A DNA stretch of 64,000 nt, from NCBI RefSeq assembly GCF_019511345.1, contig NZ_JAEUAK010000014.1, positions 89,476-153,475 on the forward strand. Reading direction: 5' to 3'. This stretch comes from Rhizobium mesosinicum. Its GTDB lineage: Bacteria; Pseudomonadota; Alphaproteobacteria; Rhizobiales; Rhizobiaceae. The notes beneath the pieces are model-generated. The model worked only from the letters and a program-made list of their open reading frames with translations. It was not told where the DNA came from and ran no database searches. The first letter of the stretch is position 1; every line of letters begins with the position of its first letter. Positions 46,812 to 54,554 of this stretch are shown here, in pieces. The position numbers and the translations under genes were made by a program.

Positions 46812-47366
46812 TCAGGTCCGTAGCGTCGTGGGCACCATCAGTGCATTCCACGCATCTACGATATCCGAACGAAAAAAGACAGCGGCAATGGTGAGCGCGG
46901 CAAAAAGCACGATTAGCAGCAAGGTTATGGTGAAACCCACCCGCACTTGGCGCCAGAAGCCGGTACGCTTCTTCACCGACTTTTCGATATCGCGCACCTG
47001 GCGCAATGCCTCGCTGTTAGTCGCGACGAGCTGAATCTGGGGCTCCATGGCTTCGACATAGGTTTCGGCATAGCTCGACAGGATCTGCGAGGCGCGGTCG
47101 CGCAGCGTGTTGCGCAGATCAGCGGAGAGGTAGTTGCTCGTCACCGCCGCGATCTCCGCTTCGTTCGGCGAGCGGCCTGCATTGCGCTTGCGATGGCTGA
47201 CGATGAAGTCGCGCTTCTGCCGCTCGTAAAGCGCATAGGCGAGCAGGCCGATCAGATCATCCTCGCCTTCGATATAAAATTCCAGCACCGCTTCGGCGAG
47301 ATCGCCGGCGCTTACCTCACCCGATCGCAGTCTTGGATTCTCTTTTCCCGGAAAGGTCTCCTGCAT
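46812..47366 (-). CDS. unrecognised membrane protein in the his operon
   Basis: I do not recognise this 184-residue protein. It is hydrophilic and charged over residues 1-140, with long predicted helices, and has one strong transmembrane segment near residues 145-170 (GFTITLLLIVLFAALTIAAV). A short tail follows. It starts with ATG overlapping the stop of the preceding small gene (TGATG) and ends 5 bases before hisA. Position implies co-expression with histidine genes; there is no evidence for a role in the pathway. Confidence 0.75.
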   Translation of the reverse strand: MQETFPGKENPRLRSGEVSAGDLAEAVLEFYIEGEDDLIGLLAYALYERQKRDFIVSHRKRNAGRSPNEAEIAAVTSNYLSADLRNTLRDRASQILSSYAETYVEAMEPQIQLVATNSEALRQVRDIEKSVKKRTGFWRQVRVGFTITLLLIVLFAALTIAAVFFRSDIVDAWNALMVPTTLRT

Positions 47367-47548
47367 CAGCCGCCAAGCCTCTCTTTGAGCGCCTTGGATG
47401 CGTTCAAGAGTGCTTTGCGATGCAGGGTCTCATCGACCTGGCGGATGATCACCCCGCCAGGCAGCCTGAGATCGACGAACGGCGGCTGGCCCTCTCTGGC
47501 CGGCCGCAGCCTGTAGAATACCTTGCTTGATTTCCGCGAAGCCGGCAT
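47366..47548 (-). CDS. unrecognised 60-residue protein in the his operon
   Basis: This small basic protein contains an RLRPAREGQPPFVDLRLPGG stretch and is rich in Lys/Arg at both ends. I chose the ATG at 47548, with AGGAG 8 bases upstream; the earlier ATG at 47569 would leave that site inside the gene. The stop overlaps the start of the next gene by one base. It is coding by context and a good ribosome site; function unknown. Confidence 0.65.
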   Translation of the reverse strand: MPASRKSSKVFYRLRPAREGQPPFVDLRLPGGVIIRQVDETLHRKALLNASKALKERLGG

Positions 47549-47616
47549 TGAGCATGCTCCTGTATCCACCCTTTCACTTATAGGGGAAATAAGGCGCGCG
47601 TATTAAAAGACAGCCC

Positions 47617-48267
47617 TTACGGCGCCCAGCGCAGGAAATTCGCGATCAACGCCAGTCCGAGCTTCTGGCTCTTTTCCGGATGGAACTGCGAGCCCGCCAT
47701 ATTGTCCCGGCCGACGAAGGCCGTCATCGGGCCACCGTAGTCAGTCGTCGCTATCACATCGTCGGCATTCTCGGCCGCCAGATGGTAGGAATGCACGAAA
47801 TAAGCGTGCAGGCCATCAGGCCCCGTCGGAATGCCATCGAAAAGCGGATGCTCATACTTCAGATTGAGCGTGTTCCAGCCGATCTGCGGGATTTTCAGCT
47901 CGGGGTCGGCTGGCGTCATCTCGACGACGTCGCCCGGAATCCAGCCGAAACCCTGCGTCACCGTTTTTTCGAGCCCGCGCGAGGACATGAGCTGCATACC
48001 AACGCAAATGCCAAGGAAAGGCCGTGCCTTCTTCTCCACACCCTCACGCAAAGCTTCCGTCATGCCAGGCACGGCATCGAGCCCGCGACGGCAATCGGCA
48101 TAGGCGCCGACGCCCGGCAGAACGATACGGTCGGCTGCAGCAACGATCTCGGCCTTGTCGGTCAGATTGATTTCCGCCTCGATGCCGGCTTCGCGGGCCG
48201 CGCGTTCGAAAGCCTTGGTGGCCGAGCGCAGATTGCCAGAGCCGTAGTCGATAATCGCGACGCGCAT
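47617..48267 (-). CDS. hisH: imidazole glycerol phosphate synthase glutaminase subunit
   Basis: HisH supplies ammonia from glutamine to HisF. The 216-residue class I glutamine amidotransferase has the nucleophile Cys in FLGICVGMQLM (about residue 85) and the His/Glu pair in GSQFHPEKSQ. It overlaps the DUF2628 stop by one base (TAATG). A 68-base gap follows before the next small gene. Confidence 0.96.
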   Translation of the reverse strand: MRVAIIDYGSGNLRSATKAFERAAREAGIEAEINLTDKAEIVAAADRIVLPGVGAYADCRRGLDAVPGMTEALREGVEKKARPFLGICVGMQLMSSRGLEKTVTQGFGWIPGDVVEMTPADPELKIPQIGWNTLNLKYEHPLFDGIPTGPDGLHAYFVHSYHLAAENADDVIATTDYGGPMTAFVGRDNMAGSQFHPEKSQKLGLALIANFLRWAP

Positions 48268-48737
48268 TATTTGCGCCCTCCGTCAAAACCGAAGAGACCG
48301 AGTGAAGTGGAATGACCCGGCCGCGTCTGCGGACCGGAAGCCTGATTCCATTCGGGCACCTTCAAATCGGCGCCGGTCTCGATGTTGGAAAAATAGATCT
48401 CTTCCGCAAGATCGATCGAGGAAGCGCCGATCGCGGCCTCCTCGCGCCAGCCGCGGGAGGCGAGACTGCGGATGCGGAAATTCTGCCCTTCGAACCCGAC
48501 GAACAGGTTGACGCCAAAGGCAAGAGCCATTCCCGCCGGCCCGAAGCCTGGTTCCTCCGCCAGTACGCCACCGATCGCCTGCAGCGCGAACGCAATGGTC
48601 GCATGAAGCCAGAGGCGATGCGCAAGCAGCCAGATCCAGGGAAAGAGGAAGGCAAGCCACGAGAAACCGTCGCGGATCGTCCGCGTATCCTCGCGCTGAC
48701 CATCAGGCGGAACAAGAAAAACGTAGCTGGATGCCAT
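48267..48737 (-). CDS. DUF2628 domain membrane protein
   Basis: The 156-residue protein begins with the YVFLVPPDGQ motif of DUF2628. It has hydrophobic segments at about residues 28-62 (two close helices) and 75-90, and a hydrophilic C-terminal tail. Function is unknown. I chose the ATG at 48737, 20 bases after hisB; upstream residues come from another frame. Its place between hisB and hisH, with a TAATG overlap, is seen in other rhizobia. Confidence 0.85.
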   Translation of the reverse strand: MASSYVFLVPPDGQREDTRTIRDGFSWLAFLFPWIWLLAHRLWLHATIAFALQAIGGVLAEEPGFGPAGMALAFGVNLFVGFEGQNFRIRSLASRGWREEAAIGASSIDLAEEIYFSNIETGADLKVPEWNQASGPQTRPGHSTSLGLFGFDGGRK

Positions 48738-48757
48738 CTGACGCTCCCTGATGGGGC

Positions 48758-49366
48758 TCAGGCGAGCGTGCCCTTGGTCGAGGGAACACGGCCCGCCTGT
48801 CTCGGATCGATCTCTGTCGCCGCGCGCAGAGCGCGGGCGACGGCCTTGAAGCACGTCTCTGCAATATGGTGGTTGTTGGCACCATAGTGATTGAGAATAT
48901 GCAGGGTGATCCCGGCGTTCTGGGCAAGCGCCTGGAAGAATTCGCGCACCAGTTCGGTATCGAAAGTGCCGATCTTCGGCGCGCTGAAGGAAACGTTCCA
49001 GACGAGAAAGGGCCGACCGGAGAGATCGACGGCGGCCTTCGTCATCGTCTCGTCCATGGCGAGGTCGATCGATGCATAGCGGGTGATGCCGCGGCGATCG
49101 CCGAGCGCCTTGGCGATCGCCTGGCCGATGGCGATGCCGGTATCCTCGACCGTATGATGGTCGTCAATATGCAGATCGCCCTTGGACTCGACTTCCATAT
49201 CGATCAGCGAATGCCGCGAAAGCTGATCCAGCATATGGTCGAAGAAGCCGACGCCAGTCGAAATCGTCGATTTGCCGGTGCCGTCGAGATTGACGGAAAC
49301 GGAAATGGCGGTCTCGTTGGTCTTGCGGGAAACACTGCCCGTACGGCTTGCTGCGGTCTCGGCCAT
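48758..49366 (-). CDS. hisB: imidazoleglycerol-phosphate dehydratase
   Basis: HisB dehydrates imidazole glycerol phosphate to imidazole acetol phosphate. The 202-residue monofunctional enzyme has the metal-binding motifs FFDHMLDQLSRHS and DDHHTVEDTGIA (about residue 75) and the second HH motif in NNHHIAE. It heads the operon, divergent from hslV across 179 bases. No leader peptide with a His run is apparent. Confidence 0.96.
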   Translation of the reverse strand: MAETAASRTGSVSRKTNETAISVSVNLDGTGKSTISTGVGFFDHMLDQLSRHSLIDMEVESKGDLHIDDHHTVEDTGIAIGQAIAKALGDRRGITRYASIDLAMDETMTKAAVDLSGRPFLVWNVSFSAPKIGTFDTELVREFFQALAQNAGITLHILNHYGANNHHIAETCFKAVARALRAATEIDPRQAGRVPSTKGTLA

Positions 49367-49452
49367 ATGGCTTTCTCCTTGAAATCAAGGTGGTTCCTTA
49401 TCAGGCGCATTGCAAAATATCCAGAAGCGCGGGGGCAGAAAAGGAAGGCCAT

Positions 49453-49480
49453 TTGCAATCGCCGCAGGCCCTCTTACATA
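49453..49480 (+). promoter_or_regulatory. candidate hslV promoter
   Basis: TTGCAA (49453-49458), 16 bases and TACATA (49475-49480) lie 66 bases before the hslV ATG. It matches the housekeeping pattern; I see no clear heat-shock sigma-32 site, though hslVU is usually heat-induced. Confidence 0.35.
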
Positions 49481-49545
49481 GGGTGCAACAGGGCCGGTGT
49501 CCGGCCCGCTGGAACCGCCCCGCGAGTTGGGGCAACAGGTGTTTG

Positions 49546-50070
49546 ATGACGACAATTATTACAGTTCGAAAAGGCGGCAAGGTCGTGGTAGCCGGCGATG
49601 GTCAGGTCAGCCTCGGCCAGACCGTCATGAAGGGCAATGCCCGCAAGGTCCGCCGCATCGGTAAAGGTGAGGTGATCGCCGGGTTTGCCGGCGCGACCGC
49701 CGACGCCTTCACCCTTCTGGAAAGGCTCGAAAAGAAGCTCGAACAGTATCCGGGCCAGCTGATGCGCGCCGCCGTCGAACTCGCCAAGGATTGGCGCACC
49801 GACCGTTACCTGCGCAATCTCGAAGCCATGATGCTGGTCGCCGACAAGTCGGTAACACTCGCCATCACCGGCAATGGCGATGTGCTGGAACCAGAGCATG
49901 GCGTAGCGGCCATCGGTTCCGGCGGTAATTTTGCACTTGCCGCGGCTCTTGCTCTCGCCGATACGGACAAATCAGCCGAAGAGATCGCCCGCCGGGCGCT
50001 GGATATCGCTGCCGACATCTGCGTCTACACCAACCACAATGTCATCGTGGAAATGCTGGACGCGGAATGA
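49546..50070 (+). CDS. hslV: HslV protease subunit (ClpQ)
   Basis: HslV is the peptidase of the HslVU ATP-dependent protease. The 174-residue protein begins MTTIITVRKGGKV, and processing exposes the catalytic N-terminal Thr. VAGDGQVSLGQ and the C-terminal ICVYTN block fit the family. I chose the ATG at 49546; the open frame upstream is unrelated. The stop overlaps an acetyltransferase gene by 4 bases (ATGA), which separates it from hslU. Confidence 0.95.
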   Translation: MTTIITVRKGGKVVVAGDGQVSLGQTVMKGNARKVRRIGKGEVIAGFAGATADAFTLLERLEKKLEQYPGQLMRAAVELAKDWRTDRYLRNLEAMMLVADKSVTLAITGNGDVLEPEHGVAAIGSGGNFALAAALALADTDKSAEEIARRALDIAADICVYTNHNVIVEMLDAE

Positions 50071-50570
50071 CGGATTACGTCTTCCGTCCCGTCACAGTGG
50101 CCGATCTGCCGCTCTTGGCTGAATGGCTAGAGAAGCCGCATGTCCGCCGCTGGTGGAGCGAGCCGGAAGAGGCACTGGCCTCAATCGAGGAGCATCTGCA
50201 TGATCCAACGGTCGAGCCCTATATCGTGACGCTCGACGGCAGGGAATTTGCCTTCATTCAGGTGGCGGATCTCGATGATGAAGACGATGCTGCACTTGAT
50301 GGTCAGCCGGACGGCACCTGTGGCATCGATCAGTTTATCGGCGTCGAAGTGCTTCTAGGGAAGGGTCACGGCCCGGCTTTCATGGCGCACTTTTGCCGGT
50401 CGCTTTTCAACAGGGGCAAGAACCGCGTCCTGGTCGATCCGCATCCAGACAATGTCTTCGCAATCAGAGCCTATACCAAGGCAGGCTTTCAAAGACTTGG
50501 CGAAACTACTACGAATTACGGCCGGGCGCTTCTGATGGCCCTGGACCGCCAGGAGAATGACAGACAATGA
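50067..50570 (+). CDS. GNAT-family N-acetyltransferase
   Basis: The 167-residue protein has the GNAT fold and resembles aminoglycoside 6'-acetyltransferase-like and siderophore-type members (FRPVTVADLPLLAEWL then HVRRWW). The acetyl-CoA loop region is GKGHGPAFMAHF and DPHPDN follows. It overlaps hslV and hslU by 4 bases each, so the three genes form one coupled unit. Substrate unknown; resistance activity should not be assumed. Confidence 0.85.
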   Translation: MTDYVFRPVTVADLPLLAEWLEKPHVRRWWSEPEEALASIEEHLHDPTVEPYIVTLDGREFAFIQVADLDDEDDAALDGQPDGTCGIDQFIGVEVLLGKGHGPAFMAHFCRSLFNRGKNRVLVDPHPDNVFAIRAYTKAGFQRLGETTTNYGRALLMALDRQENDRQ

Positions 50571-51874
50571 CCACTTTTTCCCCCCGCGAGATCGTTTCCG
50601 AACTCGACCGCTACATTATCGGCCAGCACGAGGCCAAGCGTGCCGTGGCGATCGCGCTCCGCAACCGCTGGCGTCGCCAGCAGCTCGATCCGAGCCTGCG
50701 CGATGAAGTCATGCCGAAGAACATCCTGATGATAGGTCCGACCGGCGTCGGCAAGACGGAAATCTCTCGCCGCCTCGCCAAGCTCGCCGGCGCGCCTTTC
50801 ATCAAGGTTGAGGCCACCAAGTTCACCGAAGTCGGCTATGTCGGCCGCGACGTTGAGCAGATCATCCGCGATCTCGTCGAGGTCGGCATCGGCCTGGTGC
50901 GCGAAAAGAAGCGCAGCGAAGTTCAGGCCAAGGCGCATATGAGCGCTGAAGAACGTGTTCTTGATGCGTTGGTCGGCGCGACAGCCTCGCCTGCGACGCG
51001 CGAGAGTTTCCGCAAGAAGCTGCGCAACGGCGAACTCGACGACAAGGAAATCGATATCGAAGTGGCCGATACCGGCTCAGGCATGGGCGGATTCGACATT
51101 CCCGGCATGCCCGGCGCCAATATCGGCGTGCTGAACCTGTCGGAAATGTTTGGCAAGGCGATGGGTGGACGCACCAAGAAGGTCCGCACTACAGTGAAGG
51201 CCTCATACACGGACCTGATCCGCGATGAGTCCGACAAGCTGATCGACAACGAGGTCATCCAGCGCGAAGCCGTCCGCTCGGTCGAGAACGACGGCATCGT
51301 GTTTCTCGATGAAATCGACAAGATCGCCGCTCGCGATGGCGGTGTTGGTGCCGGCGTTTCCCGCGAAGGCGTCCAGCGTGACCTGCTGCCGCTGGTGGAA
51401 GGCACGACGGTTTCAACGAAGTACGGCCCGGTAAAGACGGATCACATCCTCTTCATCGCCTCGGGCGCCTTCCATGTTTCCAAGCCGTCGGACCTGCTGC
51501 CCGAATTGCAGGGCCGCTTGCCGATCCGCGTCGAGCTTCGTCCGCTGAACAAGGAAGACTTCCGCCGCATCCTGACCGAAACCGAGGCGAGCCTCATCCG
51601 TCAGTACAAGGCGCTGATGGAAACCGAAAGCCTGACACTCGATTTCACCGAGGACGCGATCGATGCTCTCGCCGATGTCGCCGTCCATCTGAACTCCTCC
51701 GTCGAGAATATCGGCGCGCGCCGTCTGCAGACGGTCATGGAGCGGGTGCTGGACGACATTTCGTACAACGCGCCGGATCGCGCTGGCAGTGACGTGAAGA
51801 TCGATGCCGCTTATGTGCGCGAGCATGTCGGCGACCTTGCACAGAATACCGATCTGTCGCGCTTCATCCTGTAA
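50567..51874 (+). CDS. hslU: HslU ATPase subunit (ClpY)
   Basis: HslU is the AAA+ unfoldase of HslVU. The 435-residue protein has Walker A GPTGVGKTEISRRLA (about residue 56) and Walker B IVFLDEIDKIAA. The sensor region is LFIASGAFHVSKPSDLLPELQGR and the terminus is DLSRFIL, which docks into HslV. It overlaps the GNAT stop by 4 bases. A terminator follows. Confidence 0.97.
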   Translation: MTTFSPREIVSELDRYIIGQHEAKRAVAIALRNRWRRQQLDPSLRDEVMPKNILMIGPTGVGKTEISRRLAKLAGAPFIKVEATKFTEVGYVGRDVEQIIRDLVEVGIGLVREKKRSEVQAKAHMSAEERVLDALVGATASPATRESFRKKLRNGELDDKEIDIEVADTGSGMGGFDIPGMPGANIGVLNLSEMFGKAMGGRTKKVRTTVKASYTDLIRDESDKLIDNEVIQREAVRSVENDGIVFLDEIDKIAARDGGVGAGVSREGVQRDLLPLVEGTTVSTKYGPVKTDHILFIASGAFHVSKPSDLLPELQGRLPIRVELRPLNKEDFRRILTETEASLIRQYKALMETESLTLDFTEDAIDALADVAVHLNSSVENIGARRLQTVMERVLDDISYNAPDRAGSDVKIDAAYVREHVGDLAQNTDLSRFIL

Positions 51875-51938
51875 TCGGGGAAACGCGCTTTCCTGTCTTG
51901 GCAGATAAAGCGAGAACTTCATAATCTGAACTCTCGAC

Positions 51939-51980
51939 AGCGGGCGTTTTACTTTTTAGTGAAGGGCCCGCTTTGTTTTT
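51939..51980 (+). terminator. terminator after hslU
   Basis: The stem AGCGGGC/GCCCGCT has a long AT-rich loop and is followed by TTGTTTTTTG, about 65 bases after the hslU stop. Confidence 0.7.
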
Positions 51981-52059
51981 TGTACGGCTTTATTCGGACA
52001 AGATTCTGGTCCAGTCAGCCGCGACAGGAAGACGATAGGGAAAGACGGGAAAGCCGATC

Positions 52060-53007
52060 GTGCGACGCCTTTTGACAAGCCTCGTGATTGCCATGACCAT
52101 TGCGGGTTCGGTTCCTGCGCTTGCGGCGCAGGCTGTTCCGCCCGGAAACCGTCATGCCGAGCAGCCGGATATTCCAGGCGCTTCGGTCCGCCGCACCAAG
52201 GGCACCAAGACGACCTTCGATATCAAATATGAGAAGGTCTACGACCTCCTGTCGACCGACCACGAGCTCCTGGGCAAGATCAAGAAGGTTTCGAACGCCT
52301 ACGGCATCAATCCGATCCATGTGATCGGCGCGATCGTCGGCGAACATACCTATAACGTCGACGCCTATGACCGCCTGCAGGCCTATTATGTGAAGGCCGC
52401 TTCCTATGCCGGTCAGAGCTTCCGTTTCGCCTATGATGGCGAGAGCGTCGACGATTTCGTCGACCGGCCGCAATTTGCAGCCTGCAACGGCAAGAGCGAT
52501 TCCTACACGCTCTGGACCTGCCGCGAGGATGTCTGGGAAAGCGATTTTCGCGGAAAGACCGTTGGTGGCAAGAGCTTCCCAAACAACCGCTTCAGCGCTG
52601 TCTTTTTCCAGCCCTTCTATGCCGGCCAGACCTTCGGCCTTGGCCAGGTCAACCCGCTGACGGCGTTGATGCTGTCCGACCTCGTATCCCGCGTTTCCGG
52701 CTATCCGAAGCTGAACGAGAAGAATGCCGGCTCGGTCTACAAGGCAATCATGGACCCGGACATCTCGCTTGCCTTCGTCGCGGCCTCCATCCGCCGGTCG
52801 ATCGACGACTACAAGGAGATCGCCGGCATGGATATCTCCGGCAATCCGGGAGTGACGGCGACGCTTTATAATGTCGGCAATTCCCGCCAGCGCGCCGCAG
52901 CTATCGCCGCCAGGAACCGTTCCTCCGGCACGACGATTTGGCCGGAAGAGAATTATTACGGCTGGCTGATCAACGATAAACTGGACGAGCTGAAGGGCCT
53001 GCTCTAA
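52060..53007 (+). CDS. DUF1402 family exported protein
   Basis: The 315-residue protein has a signal peptide (RRLLTSLVIAMTIAGSVPALAAQA, cleavage about residue 24) and is expected in the periplasm. The body matches DUF1402. A lysozyme-like feel (VIGAIVGEHTYNVDAYDRLQAY and FGLGQVNPLTALMLSDLVS) suggests a transglycosylase-related fold, which is inference. It starts with GTG and is followed 40 bases later by the P450 gene. Confidence 0.78.
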   Translation: MRRLLTSLVIAMTIAGSVPALAAQAVPPGNRHAEQPDIPGASVRRTKGTKTTFDIKYEKVYDLLSTDHELLGKIKKVSNAYGINPIHVIGAIVGEHTYNVDAYDRLQAYYVKAASYAGQSFRFAYDGESVDDFVDRPQFAACNGKSDSYTLWTCREDVWESDFRGKTVGGKSFPNNRFSAVFFQPFYAGQTFGLGQVNPLTALMLSDLVSRVSGYPKLNEKNAGSVYKAIMDPDISLAFVAASIRRSIDDYKEIAGMDISGNPGVTATLYNVGNSRQRAAAIAARNRSSGTTIWPEENYYGWLINDKLDELKGLL

Positions 53008-53047
53008 CCTCCAAGCCTGCCGGGAAGACGATATCTCGTGAAAGGCT

Positions 53048-54466
53048 ATGCTCATGGACATGCGTCCTGACCCCTTCGTTCCGCCGGCACCGCTGCCGCG
53101 CACTGTGCCGCCGTCTCGGCTCGAGATCATCAGGATCATTTTCCGCAATCCGCTCGAGCTCTGGGGGGAGCCTTCCTATACGCTGCCGTGGATCCACACC
53201 AATTTCTTCGGCCAGAGAACGCTGATCGTCAACGATCCCGGGCTGATCAAGCACGTATTGGTCGACAATGCCAACAACTACCGCATGTCCGACGTCCGCC
53301 AGCTGGTACTGCGACCGATCCTGCGTGACGGACTTCTGACCGCAGAAGGTTCGGTTTGGAAACGCTCGCGCAAGGCTGTCGCCCCTGTCTTCACACCCCG
53401 TCATGCCAAGGGCTTCGCCAGCCAAATGCTGCGCCAGTCGGAAAGCTACGCCCGTAAATATGCCGATGTCGGAGAGGACTGCACGATTTTCGATATCAGC
53501 ACCGATATGACGGAACTGACCTTCGCCATCCTCGCAGACACATTATTTTCCGGTGAGATCGTCACATCGAGCGGCCACTTCGCCGATGATGTCAACGAGC
53601 TGCTGCATCGTATGGGCCGCGTCGATCCGATGGATTTGCTGCGGGCGCCGTCCTGGGTTCCACGTGTGACGCGGATCGGGGGTCAGAAGGTCCTGGAGAA
53701 ATTCCGCGCCATCGTGCGCAACACCATGGATATGCGGCTTGCCAAGATGAAAGCAGACCGCAGCACCGCGCCGAACGATTTTCTGACCCTGCTGCTGGAG
53801 CAGGCCGGTCCCGATGGCCTGACGAAGGACGAGATCGAGGACAATATCCTGACCTTCATCGGTGCGGGCCACGAGACGACCGCCCGCGCGCTCGCCTGGA
53901 CGCTTTATTGCGTCTCCAACAGCCCGCATATCCGTGAGGCGATGGAAGCTGAAATCGATAGGGTGCTGGCGTCAGGCGCAGACCCGGTCGAATGGCCGGA
54001 TCTGATGCCGCAGACCCGCGCCGCCTTCGAGGAGGCGCTCCGCCTTTATCCGCCGGCTCCTTCGATCAATCGCGCTGCCATTGCAGATGATTCCTGGACC
54101 AGTCCCAAGGGCGAGCGTGTCGAGATCGAGGCCGGCGTCACCGTGCTCGTCATGCCCTGGACGCTGCATCGCCATGAGCTCCATTGGGACCGGCCGCGCG
54201 CCTATATGCCGGAACGATTCCTGCCGGAAAATCGCGCTTCCGTCGGCCGTTTCCAGTTCCTGCCGTTCGGCGCCGGTCCGCGCGTCTGCATCGGCGCCAC
54301 CTTTGCGCTGCAGGAGGCGGTTATCGCGCTGGCGGTCCTGATGCAGCACTACCGTTTCGATTCGACCGATCAGACGAATCCCTGGCCAGTGCAGAAGCTC
54401 ACGACGCAGCCGAAAAATGGCCTTCCTATGCGCGTGACCCGCCGGACTGTTTCCAGGCCGGCATAA
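53048..54466 (+). CDS. cytochrome P450
   Basis: The 472-residue protein has the full P450 set: I-helix AGHETTARAL (about residue 275), ExxR in EEALRLYPPAP and the haem-ligand Cys414 in FGAGPRVCIGA. No membrane anchor is obvious, so it is probably soluble and uses external ferredoxin or flavodoxin partners. None is encoded nearby. The substrate is unknown; the neighbours (DUF1402, malate synthase) give no hint. Confidence 0.92.
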   Translation: MLMDMRPDPFVPPAPLPRTVPPSRLEIIRIIFRNPLELWGEPSYTLPWIHTNFFGQRTLIVNDPGLIKHVLVDNANNYRMSDVRQLVLRPILRDGLLTAEGSVWKRSRKAVAPVFTPRHAKGFASQMLRQSESYARKYADVGEDCTIFDISTDMTELTFAILADTLFSGEIVTSSGHFADDVNELLHRMGRVDPMDLLRAPSWVPRVTRIGGQKVLEKFRAIVRNTMDMRLAKMKADRSTAPNDFLTLLLEQAGPDGLTKDEIEDNILTFIGAGHETTARALAWTLYCVSNSPHIREAMEAEIDRVLASGADPVEWPDLMPQTRAAFEEALRLYPPAPSINRAAIADDSWTSPKGERVEIEAGVTVLVMPWTLHRHELHWDRPRAYMPERFLPENRASVGRFQFLPFGAGPRVCIGATFALQEAVIALAVLMQHYRFDSTDQTNPWPVQKLTTQPKNGLPMRVTRRTVSRPA

Positions 54467-54554
54467 ATCTTTCGAATTGTTGCCGAATTGACTGTGAATG
54501 AAAGCCGGGCAAAGTGGCAGCATGAAAAAGCTGCCACAGCAAGGGAGACACCGC

